A stretch of 36,008 nt of DNA from positions 1 to 36,008 of IMG/VR virus record IMGVR_UViG_3300035701_006900, one strand, 5' to 3'. Source of the stretch: a virus. Each line of letters opens with the position of its first letter. Position 1 is the stretch's first letter. Of the stretch, positions 8,353-15,980 are shown in pieces. A program made the translations under genes and the position numbers. Under the pieces are notes generated by a model that was given only the letters and a program-made list of their open reading frames with translations, was not told the origin of the DNA and did not search any database.

Positions 8353-9333
8353 ATGAACAAATTCACTTTTGTCGACCTGTTTTCAGGAATAGGGGGCTTT
8401 AGATATGTTGCAGAATCTTTTGGTGGTGTGTGCGTGTTTTCATCAGAATGGGACCCTGATGCCCAAAGTACTTACGAGAGCAATTTTGGTGAAAAGCCAC
8501 ACGGAGACATCACTAAAATACAAGAACAAGATATCCCATCACACGATGTGTTGTGTGCCGGATTTCCATGTCAAGCATTTAGTATTAGTGGAAAACAACG
8601 CGGTTTTGAAGATAGTCGAGGAACATTGTTTTATGATGTAGCACGCATTATTAAAAAGCACAAGCCTAAAGTTTTATTTTTAGAAAATGTGAAAAATATT
8701 TTACGTCACGACGATGGTAGGACAATTTCAATAATACGAAGGATACTAGATGAATTAGGCTATGATATTAATGTTAAAATACTCAAGGCTAGCGATTTCG
8801 GAATTCCACAAGCAAGAGAGCGAGCGTATTTTGTCTGCTTCAGAAAGGATTTAAGTATAAAATTTGAGTTCCCAATAGGTGCAAAAAATCCAGTGTACCT
8901 TATAGATTTTATGGATAAACATTATGTATCATCTAGGAAAATAAAATATACTCCTGTATACAAAGACGGAGTTAATTTAGATAGATTGAATGAGCTTATG
9001 CTTGCGAAACCAATACAAATTGGAATGGTTCATTATGGTGGGCAAGGAGATAGAATATATAGCCCATATGGACATGCGGTTACTTTATCAGCACATGGTG
9101 GTGGCACATTTTCTAAGACTGGAGGTTATTTTATAAATGGACACAATAGGAAATTAACTCCAAGAGAATGTGCTAATGTTATGGGGTTTCCTGAGGATTT
9201 TAAGATACACAAAAAAGATAATAAGGCGTATGAGCAATTTGGAAACTCTGTAGTTATACCAGTTGTTAATGCAATATTCGAAAACATCAAAAAAACAGAA
9301 GTGCTAAAATATCAAGTAAAACAAGAAGTATAA
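8353..9333 (+). CDS. DNA cytosine-5 methyltransferase, M.HhaI-like
   Basis: 326 residues, against 327 for M.HhaI. All C5-methyltransferase motifs are present in order: I (DLFSGIGGF, 8-16), IV with the catalytic cysteine C73 in PCQ, VI (ENV, 111-113), VIII (QARER, 153-157), X (QFGNSVVIPV). From memory of M.HhaI, long stretches are the same, including AGFPCQAFSISGKQ, GFEDSRGTLF, GGQG, KTGGY, RKL-PRECA and QFGNSVVI. The target-recognition region keeps the GGQGxRIYS and AVTLSA elements that contact DNA in M.HhaI, so the target is probably GCGC, methylated at the inner cytosine. GCGC is rare in the window. It ends 22 bp inside the end of the convergent nuclease gene. Confidence 0.9.
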   Translation: MNKFTFVDLFSGIGGFRYVAESFGGVCVFSSEWDPDAQSTYESNFGEKPHGDITKIQEQDIPSHDVLCAGFPCQAFSISGKQRGFEDSRGTLFYDVARIIKKHKPKVLFLENVKNILRHDDGRTISIIRRILDELGYDINVKILKASDFGIPQARERAYFVCFRKDLSIKFEFPIGAKNPVYLIDFMDKHYVSSRKIKYTPVYKDGVNLDRLNELMLAKPIQIGMVHYGGQGDRIYSPYGHAVTLSAHGGGTFSKTGGYFINGHNRKLTPRECANVMGFPEDFKIHKKDNKAYEQFGNSVVIPVVNAIFENIKKTEVLKYQVKQEV

Positions 9334-10034
9334 ATCTCTTGAAACTTTTTATTATTTAACAACACATCAAAGTTTTTTAGTTCTTCTTCTACTGTCCGAC
9401 CAGTCTTACATTTTTTATCTTTATTATTTTTATAATACTCAGATATAATATCTTTCTTATAAACGCTGAATGGAATTAATCTTTTATATCCCTCAAGAGT
9501 TAGTCCTGTTTTTTTATAGTTAGTAGCTATTCTTAATAAGTTATCATTCTGACACTCTTTTAATATTGTAACATCAGCTACTCCAGCAATAAACCAACGA
9601 CTACTAAGTCCTATTAGTATTATTTCTGGTCTCACAGGTTTCTTATGAATTAATGCAGCGTTTCCGAGTTGTGATGTTTTTATGCCAATTTTTTTACCAT
9701 AATAATCCTCAATATCAGACACATTAAAATCTAATGATGAACCAATGTTTAAATCTGGTTTTTTTAAGCCTAAATAAGACCTCAGTGCCCATTCGCCATC
9801 TTTACCTCTGGTTAGCCTTTCCCATTCCTTTTTATTGTCATTAATATGATGCTCTTCTGCTTGTTTAACTGGTAATGAGTTTTTGGCAAATTCTTGTATT
9901 TGTTGTTCTTCCTCGATTGATATCTTAGGCAGTTCTATCCACAGGCCTGACTGAGTTTTTTCGGTTAATAATAACCTAATACCTTCATTAAAATCTGCTA
10001 AAATTGTTGTCTTGTCTTGACTGTTGTTGTCCAT
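9312..10034 (-). CDS. Candidate PD-(D/E)xK endonuclease paired with the methyltransferase
   Basis: 240 residues, no named family recognised. The centre has GKDGEWALRSYLG, then SSLDFNVSDIED, then KKIGIKTSQLG: an early Glu, an Asp and a later strand ending in IKT, the spacing of a PD-(D/E)xK core as in many type II restriction enzymes. It does not resemble R.HhaI as I remember it. It lies tail-to-tail with the cytosine methyltransferase, overlapping 22 bp, and both genes have a TAACTTTA -7 box, so coordinated expression is likely. Best guess: cognate restriction enzyme, or a nuclease that attacks host or rival-phage DNA. An unrelated phage protein remains possible. Confidence 0.45.
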   Translation of the reverse strand: MDNNSQDKTTILADFNEGIRLLLTEKTQSGLWIELPKISIEEEQQIQEFAKNSLPVKQAEEHHINDNKKEWERLTRGKDGEWALRSYLGLKKPDLNIGSSLDFNVSDIEDYYGKKIGIKTSQLGNAALIHKKPVRPEIILIGLSSRWFIAGVADVTILKECQNDNLLRIATNYKKTGLTLEGYKRLIPFSVYKKDIISEYYKNNKDKKCKTGRTVEEELKNFDVLLNNKKFQEIYTSCFT

Positions 10035-10037
10035 AAT

Positions 10038-10072
10038 TAAAGTTACACAACGATATTGTATTATACAAAAAA
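10038..10072 (-). promoter_or_regulatory. Promoter of the candidate endonuclease gene
   Basis: On the minus strand TTTTTTG (10072-10066), a 20-nt spacer, then TAACTTTA (10045-10038), with the ATG (10034) 3 nt further. The fit to the Bacteroidetes consensus spacing is exact. Confidence 0.55.
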
Positions 10073-10121
10073 TAACAAAAATTCATATAAGAACATCGAC
10101 AGTAATAATGCTATTTTTCGA

Positions 10122-10129
10122 CTATTTAT
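10122..10129 (+). promoter_or_regulatory. Late-type promoter motif CTATTTAT
   Basis: CTATTTAT lies 19 nt before the chosen ATG at 10149. The same octamer, at similar distance, precedes other late-type genes on both strands (19540, 22608, 24962, 25455, 34303), so it is taken as the -10 element used by a phage late sigma-like factor. Confidence 0.5.
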
Positions 10130-10148
10130 GAAGAAATACACTTCTGCA

Positions 10149-11813
10149 ATGAAAATCAGCAAAAAAGACCTTAAAAAACTTATAAACGAAGAGGTCAAAA
10201 AATTCTTAAAGAAAAAAGATGAATCTTCTAAGGCGGAAGTAAAAGGAGAAGCAGAAGAGGCTCCAGTAGAAACTCCTACCAAACCAAAGGAGAAGGAAAA
10301 ACCAACACCATCCAAAAGACCTTTAAGAATTCCTTGGAAGCTACCAGGTCCTATGCCTAAACCTAATCCTAAAGCTGAAAAGAAAAATATTAATGAAAAT
10401 GCAAATAACCATATAGCATTATTTGAGCGTGAAAGGATGAGGCAATTAATGGAGGATATGCCTATGAACATTGACCCTTCACAGCACGGAGGACCACACC
10501 CTTCTATTAAGTCTGGAATTGAAGGTCGCAAAGAAACTCCTTTTAGTGCAATAGAATTGTTTACAACAAGAGCACTAAATCAATCTGCTATTGAAAAACT
10601 GGGTAGTGAAGAATATAATGCAATAGTACAGCATGTTATGGCTGCTGAACAATTAAGTATGCAAGAGATAATGAACACAGTTCAGTTAATTATCCGACTT
10701 GAGCGTCCACATAAAACTCGTCTTGAAGAACTTTCATTGTCTATTATACAGCAAAAATTTGGTCTTCCAGATGAGGTTACTGAAAAAATCAAAGCTAGCC
10801 TAACTCAAAATATAGAACCACCAGAAGGTGGCGGTGATGATGAAAATCCAGCCGAAGAGGCTATTGATGAATTTTCTGAAGAACAGCAAGTAATTATTAA
10901 ACAACACTTAGATAAGAGGATTATTCATAACGCTCTTATGATGGGTGCTGGATATAGGGCACATTCTGTTTTCGCTGGAATAAAGAACAATCTTGATGCT
11001 ATAGACGAAAGACTATTCCCTCTTTATAGCAAGTTGATGCCGAATGTAGAATTGTTTTTGTGGAAAATGCCAGTAGAGGAAATGTTTGGAGCTCGACAAA
11101 TGTGGGGCAAATCCGAATTGGATATAGAAGGTAGCGAGCTTAAAGGAGCTGAAGCACAAGCTATAATGTTTCCTATACTTCTCCATGAAGTTGCAAAAGC
11201 AGCAGTTGAAATTCTAACATTTCAACATATGGCAGATGTTTGGGAAAAACACGGAGAGCCTGTCTATAACGCCATTATGAAGAAATCAGAATCATATTTG
11301 GATGAGCACTGGATGAAACTAGTTGGTCCTCGTTTATGGAAGTATCTACACGATGCAATAGATTATGTAGTTAAATCCAGAGATAATGATTATACAATAT
11401 TCTCATACATCCTCAATAGATTAGCTATTATGGAGCCACAAGAGTTTATGGAGCTTATGAGTGATGTTTTGAATCGTGGAGATGTTGCCATACAAAAAAT
11501 AGAGGCAATAATGGACAAGGTTCAAGATGATATAGAAAATTTCGAACAAGAACAAAATAGAGTTCCGGCACCAGAAGAGATAACACCTGGAGAAAACAAC
11601 GAAGATGAAATTGAATTGTTGCTAAAACAAAACGAAAAGAATTTGTTGCAAACTAAAGAGCCAGAAGGACAGCCCGCACCTCAAAGGAAGAAGCTGGCCG
11701 ATATGGAAATAGATGAACTCAATATTGAACTTGAAAAAGCCATAGACAAGGAGAATTTTGAGCGTGCAGGTAAAATCAGAGACCTTATAAATGCCAAGAC
11801 TAATAGGCGATAA
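10149..11813 (+). CDS. Large late protein with N-terminal LINEEV helix tag and C-terminal UVR-like motif
   Basis: 554 residues from ATG 10149. The frame is open from 10056, but that start would lie upstream of the CTATTTAT promoter motif and adds 31 residues unlike any family. The N terminus, MKISKKDLKKLINEEV, matches a tag found on other late proteins here. A Lys/Glu/Pro-rich linker (20-90) follows, then a mostly helical domain with MLPILLHEVAKAA-like segments, and an acidic region near 480. The last 30 residues (ELEKAIDKENFERAGKIRD) resemble the UVR motif of UvrB/UvrC, which mediates protein contacts. Function unknown; possibly a virion or scaffold-associated protein. Confidence 0.65.
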   Translation: MKISKKDLKKLINEEVKKFLKKKDESSKAEVKGEAEEAPVETPTKPKEKEKPTPSKRPLRIPWKLPGPMPKPNPKAEKKNINENANNHIALFERERMRQLMEDMPMNIDPSQHGGPHPSIKSGIEGRKETPFSAIELFTTRALNQSAIEKLGSEEYNAIVQHVMAAEQLSMQEIMNTVQLIIRLERPHKTRLEELSLSIIQQKFGLPDEVTEKIKASLTQNIEPPEGGGDDENPAEEAIDEFSEEQQVIIKQHLDKRIIHNALMMGAGYRAHSVFAGIKNNLDAIDERLFPLYSKLMPNVELFLWKMPVEEMFGARQMWGKSELDIEGSELKGAEAQAIMFPILLHEVAKAAVEILTFQHMADVWEKHGEPVYNAIMKKSESYLDEHWMKLVGPRLWKYLHDAIDYVVKSRDNDYTIFSYILNRLAIMEPQEFMELMSDVLNRGDVAIQKIEAIMDKVQDDIENFEQEQNRVPAPEEITPGENNEDEIELLLKQNEKNLLQTKEPEGQPAPQRKKLADMEIDELNIELEKAIDKENFERAGKIRDLINAKTNRR

Positions 11814-11871
11814 GGGTTGACTTTAAGTTTGTTTTTGAAGAAATTTGTATTCAACATTAACAACAACTAGG

Positions 11872-12063
11872 ATGAGAAAACCAGAAGCAAGTAAAAAACG
11901 TCGTTTGGCCGCAGCCAAAAGAGCTCTTAAAAGGAACAAAAGAAACACCAATGGCTTTAAGAAGACTTTGTCTAAAAAGTTATTGGAAAAGCATCGTGCT
12001 AAAATTGCTGCCGAGAAAAAGTTTAAGCAACACTTAAGCGATTTGATGGGCAAACAGCAATAA
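11872..12063 (+). CDS. Small highly basic protein
   Basis: 63 residues from ATG 11872; the frame is open from 11845 but the first ATG giving the basic protein is 11872. About 40% of the residues are Lys or Arg (KKRRLAAAKRALKRNKRN and similar), with no other recognisable domain. The composition suggests RNA or DNA binding, for example DNA condensation in the capsid or a ribosome-binding host-takeover protein. It is followed by a strong terminator. Confidence 0.55.
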   Translation: MRKPEASKKRRLAAAKRALKRNKRNTNGFKKTLSKKLLEKHRAKIAAEKKFKQHLSDLMGKQQ

Positions 12064-12082
12064 TTCTACAATTCTTAAGTAT

Positions 12083-12110
12083 AAAACCGCTCCAAAAGGC
12101 GGTTTTTTGC
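12083..12110 (+). terminator. Rho-independent terminator
   Basis: AAAACCGC (12083-12090) pairs with GCGGTTTT (12099-12106) around an 8-nt loop, with a T run to 12108. Confidence 0.85.
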
Positions 12111-12120
12111 TTTTAAAGAG

Positions 12121-12128
12121 ATATTTAT
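12121..12128 (+). promoter_or_regulatory. Late-type promoter motif ATATTTAT
   Basis: ATATTTAT, one base different from CTATTTAT, ends 20 nt before the ATG at 12149, almost the same spacing as at 10122. It directly follows a terminator. Confidence 0.45.
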
Positions 12129-12148
12129 ACGCGAGTACTATACCATCT

Positions 12149-12802
12149 ATGAAACACGAAGAAAAAGATAAAATGGACAAATTTATTGAAGGTTATATTA
12201 AACAATTCTTGTTTGAAGAAGAAGCCTCTACAGAAGCTGACATGTTAAAATATATGGATGATGAGATAACTAGAACTAATGTCGAGATAAATAATGATAA
12301 TAGAATAAAAAGTGCTCAAATAAATCCTGACGAAAGAAAGATAAAGGAAACCAATATAAAAAAGAACAAAGAAAGACTTGTTAAGATGAAGGAAATTGAA
12401 GTTGAACTTAAAAAACAACAAGAGCTTAAAAAGAAGCAAGACCAAATAAAATTAGCTACTCAAAAAACCACTATTAATACTGGTCAAAATACACCTGTTG
12501 CCGAAAATATAGGTGCTCCAGTGATGACAAGGAGTTTTGCAGAGCAAGCACCAATGTCAGCACCAACTACTCCTCCAGTAAAGAAAAAGGCCGTCAGAGT
12601 AATGTTTGACAAGAGTACTGGTAGTCCTTTTTATGTGGACTTCAGCGAAAGAGGTTTTGCAATCAATGGAACTAGGCTCAGTTTTGAAACAATAGAAAGT
12701 GCATTATCTAAGGAGTATAATATAGTTCTTGGGCATGGCTCCGGATTAACTCTTGACCAAGTTAGGATGCAAAAAATACTAAAGTACAAAGACCGTTTTT
12801 AA
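12149..12802 (+). CDS. Hypothetical late protein with long charged helix
   Basis: 217 residues from ATG 12149. The frame is open from 12107, but that start overlaps the promoter motif. The N-terminal helix MDKFIEGYIKQFLFEEE is followed by about 80 residues of very charged coiled-coil character (KKNKERLVKMKEIEVELKK and more), a Thr/Pro/Ala-rich linker (120-150) and a compact C-terminal domain (VRVMFDKSTGSPFYVDFSERGF ... LTLDQVRMQKILKYKDRF). I do not recognise the family. Linker and coiled coil would fit a structural or assembly protein. Confidence 0.6.
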   Translation: MKHEEKDKMDKFIEGYIKQFLFEEEASTEADMLKYMDDEITRTNVEINNDNRIKSAQINPDERKIKETNIKKNKERLVKMKEIEVELKKQQELKKKQDQIKLATQKTTINTGQNTPVAENIGAPVMTRSFAEQAPMSAPTTPPVKKKAVRVMFDKSTGSPFYVDFSERGFAINGTRLSFETIESALSKEYNIVLGHGSGLTLDQVRMQKILKYKDRF

Positions 12803-12811
12803 TGTCGACTT

Positions 12812-13246
12812 ATGACAATTGGCAGAAGAAGGATAGTTTTGGTCGAAAAATTCCTTCCAAAAAACTTTAAGAAACACGAACCTTCAGAGGCGTTTAAGCC
12901 ACTCATTACTCCAATATTCTCCAACAATGATTTATTTGTTGATAACAGATTTATAGTAGAGTTAGAGCAATCCAATGGCACTAAGATAGAAGAATCTAGA
13001 ATAAGAGGCTTTAAAATTCATAATAGCAATGGTGAGAAGGTTCTAAAAATTAAAACATTTCTTCACATCAAAGAATGGGTTACAGATTACGAAAAGATTG
13101 TAATAGCTAGAATTACATTACTAGATAATACAGGTAATGAAGTACAAGTTATAGATTTGGACATATGTTATGACGGATATTCTTTAGAGTGTGACTATAC
13201 ATCTAGTGCCTTTATGATTCCTGTCTTTTCCTACATCATATTATAA
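12812..13246 (+). CDS. Hypothetical beta-rich protein
   Basis: 144 residues, unknown. It starts 9 nt after the previous stop and is probably co-transcribed. Short strands alternate with charged turns (IVELEQSNGTKIEE, VLKIKTFLHIKEWVTDYEKIVIARITLLDN), ending with LDICYDGYSLECDYTSSAFMI, which suggests a small beta-sandwich. Possible tail or baseplate component by neighbourhood, but nothing specific shows it. Confidence 0.55.
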   Translation: MTIGRRRIVLVEKFLPKNFKKHEPSEAFKPLITPIFSNNDLFVDNRFIVELEQSNGTKIEESRIRGFKIHNSNGEKVLKIKTFLHIKEWVTDYEKIVIARITLLDNTGNEVQVIDLDICYDGYSLECDYTSSAFMIPVFSYIIL

Positions 13247-13268
13247 TCTTAAAATATTTTTACGAAAA

Positions 13269-13300
13269 TTTTGTTTTGTTGTATTAGCCTATTACATTTG
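13269..13300 (+). promoter_or_regulatory. Bacteroidetes-type promoter
   Basis: TTTTG (13269-13273), 19-nt spacer, TACATTTG (13293-13300): a full match to the host consensus. The ATG at 13321 comes 20 nt later, so this transcript has a short leader, unlike the leaderless group. Confidence 0.75.
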
Positions 13301-13320
13301 TGGAATAAACAAAAACCCAT

Positions 13321-13596
13321 ATGGAACACCTCGGATACATTTATGACATTCCTTCTAGGAAAAAAGACGGTAGCTGGAAACCAGTCGACATCGTTTTCGA
13401 AGATGACACTGAATTCAACAAAGCCACTAGTAGATTAATACGAATGCTTGGCAAATCAGATAGCGATGGAAAGTGTATCGTCACTGATTCTGATGACGAA
13501 AGATATCTACTTGAAAATGTTCATGTGACATTTGATGTTTATGGCAACACTGTAACATTGTTTCCTATAGACTGCAGAAAGTTAAACAAAAACTAA
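13321..13596 (+). CDS. Hypothetical small early protein
   Basis: 91 residues, unknown. Starts with MEHLGYIYDIPSRKKDGSWKPVDIVFEDD and is balanced in charge, likely a single small alpha/beta domain. It is first in a short operon driven by a strong host-type promoter, and 13 nt separate it from the next gene. Early phage genes of this size often modulate host proteins; that is inference only. Confidence 0.6.
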   Translation: MEHLGYIYDIPSRKKDGSWKPVDIVFEDDTEFNKATSRLIRMLGKSDSDGKCIVTDSDDERYLLENVHVTFDVYGNTVTLFPIDCRKLNKN

Positions 13597-13609
13597 AATT
13601 TACAAAATT

Positions 13610-13900
13610 ATGGACCAAAAAATAATTTCAGATATACAATCAGAAATGTACGCATTAAAAGTACGTGCTAGTAAGGTTGGATTCAAAGATAAAATACCAA
13701 CATTACCAGTGTTCAAAAAAGAACACCCATATGCTCATGAAAGCCAACTTATGGGATTTAAAGGAAGGCTCAGGAATTGGGAAAGATGTCTCAATAAACT
13801 AGAATTCGTAAATCCCAAACCAACTCTAGAAGAGAAAAATGCTTCTTTAGTAGCAACAATTGAGTTGCCAGAAGGAGTTAAGCTTATACGAGAAGTATGA
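13610..13900 (+). CDS. Hypothetical small early protein
   Basis: 96 residues, unknown. The N-terminal half is helical (MDQKIISDIQSEMYALKVRA), and the middle has basic and aromatic residues (LMGFKGRLRNWERCLNKL). It is second in the operon that starts at 13321 and ends at the terminator at 13927. Confidence 0.6.
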   Translation: MDQKIISDIQSEMYALKVRASKVGFKDKIPTLPVFKKEHPYAHESQLMGFKGRLRNWERCLNKLEFVNPKPTLEEKNASLVATIELPEGVKLIREV

Positions 13901-13926
13901 CACGACATAATTGACTTAAAAACAGC

Positions 13927-13954
13927 AAATGCCGGTCTAATCACCGGCATTTTT
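13927..13954 (+). terminator. Rho-independent terminator
   Basis: AAATGCCGGT (13927-13936) pairs perfectly with ACCGGCATTT (13943-13952), loop CTAATC, with T residues at the 3' end. It separates the two small genes from the RNA-repair operon. Confidence 0.85.
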
Positions 13955-13991
13955 GTTATAACAATTATATAAAAAAAGCGTTTAAACATTG

Positions 13992-14399
13992 ATGGACAAA
14001 AAACTCATACTTATCCGTGGAACATCAGGCTCAGGTAAATCGACTTTAGCTGAAATGATGTCCAAAGCACTTGGCGGGAAAGCCTTTGCTGCTGATGATT
14101 TTTTTATGCTTGGAGGCGAGTATAAGTGGGACCCGTTAAAATTGGGCGAAGCACATGCTTGGTGCCAAAGTGCAGTTGAAGACGAATTGCAATCTGGTAG
14201 CGGAATTGCCATTGTTCATAACACGCTAGTTACAGAAAAACAAGTTGCAGAATATACTGACATAGCAGAGCGTACTGGTGCTACTTTAATTTCTATTATT
14301 GTAGAAAGGAGACATTCTGGAAAGAATGTACACGGAGTACCAGATGGTAAAGTTCAACAACAAGCAAAACAATTAAGACAGGCTATTAAACTTTGTTAA
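13992..14399 (+). CDS. Polynucleotide kinase-type P-loop kinase (stand-alone)
   Basis: 135 residues from ATG 13992 (TTG at 13989 is also in frame but less likely). Walker A GTSGSGKST is at 10-18 and ADDFF at 34-38 puts an Asp at the position of T4 Pnkp Asp35, the base that activates the 5'-OH. IAIVHNTLVTEKQVAEY and a later basic RRHSGKNVHGVP lid region match kinase-domain relatives of Pnkp. Known role: adds 5' phosphate to RNA or DNA ends. There is no phosphatase domain; that activity seems to be in the HAD gene at 15977. The RNA ligase starts one base after the stop, so the pair probably heals and seals broken RNA. Confidence 0.7.
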   Translation: MDKKLILIRGTSGSGKSTLAEMMSKALGGKAFAADDFFMLGGEYKWDPLKLGEAHAWCQSAVEDELQSGSGIAIVHNTLVTEKQVAEYTDIAERTGATLISIIVERRHSGKNVHGVPDGKVQQQAKQLRQAIKLC

Positions 14400-14400
14400 T

Positions 14401-15597
14401 ATGGAACTGATAGAATTTTTAGAAAAATATAAAGGTGGTCGCGAAGCTGAAGCCTTAAAAATTCTTGAGAAAGACTTCTTGGTGTGGGGTACTGTCCTAA
14501 ACGGAAAAGTATTGCTGAAGTATGACCGGATGGCTGATAAGAGCATTCCAATCGTACAAGAAAGTCGTGGGATTATATTGTCTGTCAACAATTTTGAAGT
14601 TATATCTATTCCTTTGAGGAAATTTGGTAACCACGGAGAGGCATATGCTCCAACAGATTTAGATATAACCAAGTGCCGTATTCTCGAAAAATGTGACGGA
14701 AGTTGTTTTGGACTTTATTGGGACCAATTCAATGAAAAGTGGTATGTGCAAACTATGGGACAAGTAGAGGCTGAAAAGACAATGAGAGGATTCGGAATAG
14801 GAACTCAATTCACTGACACTTGGGCAACATTATTTTGGAATACATTCCATAAGTATACAGAAAAAGATACACTGGAAAAATTAGATAAAGATTGGACTTA
14901 TATTTTCGAGTTATGTACTCCTTGGAATAAGGTTGTTGTTACTCACAGTGAACCAAAATTGTATTTTCTTGCAATGAGAAACAAGAAGACTTTCCAGGAA
15001 GATTGGACGGAGAACAGTATATTATACGATATCTTTGATAAACCAAAAGTTTATAATCATACTAACATAGATGAAGTATTAAAGATAGCTAAAGAACAAT
15101 TGTCTAAAGAAGATGAAGGTTTTATTTTAGTTGACGAAAACTTCCGTAGAGTTAAAATAAAGAGTGCTCAATATGTTGCAGAGCATTATCACAGCACTAC
15201 GGTGACACTAGAAAGTATTGCTCAAGTTGTATTTTTGAATGAACAGGATGAATGGCTTTTGACATTCCCAGAATATAAAGATGTGATTGATATTATGACT
15301 TCCGAAATAAACAGATTAGGAAAGCAAATAGATGATTACTTAGAACTTTGCAATTCTAAACTACAAGTAAAAACAGACCGTAAGGAACTGTCTTATATCG
15401 TCAAAAACACACCAGCTTCCAAAGTGGCACATCACTATATTTATGCATTATGGAAAGGTGAATTTAAAAATGGAGCAGAGGCTTTAAGACATTTCAAAAA
15501 ACAAGAAGAACTTGTTAAGAAAGTAAGAATTTTCTTAGAAGAAAGTGATGTTCATAAACTTGTTGAACATAACCCTCACACAAAAAGTCTAAGATGA
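14401..15597 (+). CDS. RNA ligase, T4 Rnl1 type
   Basis: 398 residues. Nucleotidyltransferase motifs: I with the adenylated lysine K97 in EKCDG, Ia-like QESRGIILS upstream, III-like YIFELCTPWNKVV near 190, IV EGFILVDE near 240, V RVKIKSAQYV near 255. The C-terminal ~130 residues form a helical domain as in T4 Rnl1, whose length (374) is close. Known role: seals 5'-phosphate and 3'-OH RNA ends, in T4 to repair tRNA cut by the host anticodon nuclease PrrC. Here it stands between a kinase and a HAD phosphatase in one operon, a complete healing-and-sealing set. Confidence 0.85.
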   Translation: MELIEFLEKYKGGREAEALKILEKDFLVWGTVLNGKVLLKYDRMADKSIPIVQESRGIILSVNNFEVISIPLRKFGNHGEAYAPTDLDITKCRILEKCDGSCFGLYWDQFNEKWYVQTMGQVEAEKTMRGFGIGTQFTDTWATLFWNTFHKYTEKDTLEKLDKDWTYIFELCTPWNKVVVTHSEPKLYFLAMRNKKTFQEDWTENSILYDIFDKPKVYNHTNIDEVLKIAKEQLSKEDEGFILVDENFRRVKIKSAQYVAEHYHSTTVTLESIAQVVFLNEQDEWLLTFPEYKDVIDIMTSEINRLGKQIDDYLELCNSKLQVKTDRKELSYIVKNTPASKVAHHYIYALWKGEFKNGAEALRHFKKQEELVKKVRIFLEESDVHKLVEHNPHTKSLR

Positions 15598-15980
15598 GCA
15601 ATATGCCTTCTAATAAAGAAATTGCTGAAGCTTGGTATAGATTGATTTGTGCTACCAAAACAGGCATTTTCCCATTTTCAGAAGGAGACACGGTCGGGTG
15701 GGATGAATACCATCATTATAAATTTACTAATGTAGGAACTGTTGTGAAAATAATAACACCTCACGGTCCAAGTGGTGGTGATTATTGTTTAGAAGATGGA
15801 GTGTATGGCCTATTGAGAGAGACTAAGATTTCTAATTTTCGCATAGAGATAAGGTCTAAGTTTTTATCCTGTGATAATCATATTTCAACTACAATTAATG
15901 GCAATAATATACATAAAATACGCTCTGCTAGAATGGTTTTAATTGAGAAAGCAAAGAAAATTGATATTTATAAACAATGA
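15594..15980 (+). CDS. Hypothetical protein of the RNA-repair operon
   Basis: 128 residues, unknown. Starts with an ATGA overlap with the ligase stop and overlaps the next gene by four bases, so it is tightly coupled to RNA repair. It contains FPFSEGDTVGW, VGTVVKIITPHGP and a GLLRETKISNF strand, suggesting a small beta-barrel such as an SH3- or OB-like fold. A substrate-binding accessory factor is possible. Confidence 0.6.
   Translation: MSNMPSNKEIAEAWYRLICATKTGIFPFSEGDTVGWDEYHHYKFTNVGTVVKIITPHGPSGGDYCLEDGVYGLLRETKISNFRIEIRSKFLSCDNHISTTINGNNIHKIRSARMVLIEKAKKIDIYKQ

Noticed and set aside
9312-10034. Orthologue of R.HhaI or R.HinP1I
   Set aside because: As far as I recall those sequences there is no clear similarity; only the general nuclease-core pattern is shared.
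10056-10148. 31-residue upstream extension of the protein at 10149
   Set aside because: It would begin before the CTATTTAT motif and before the shared N-terminal tag; a start at 10149 explains both.
15963-15970. Late promoter motif ATATTTAT before the HAD gene
   Set aside because: It lies inside the coding end of the previous gene in a tightly coupled operon and is 6 nt from the start; probably chance.
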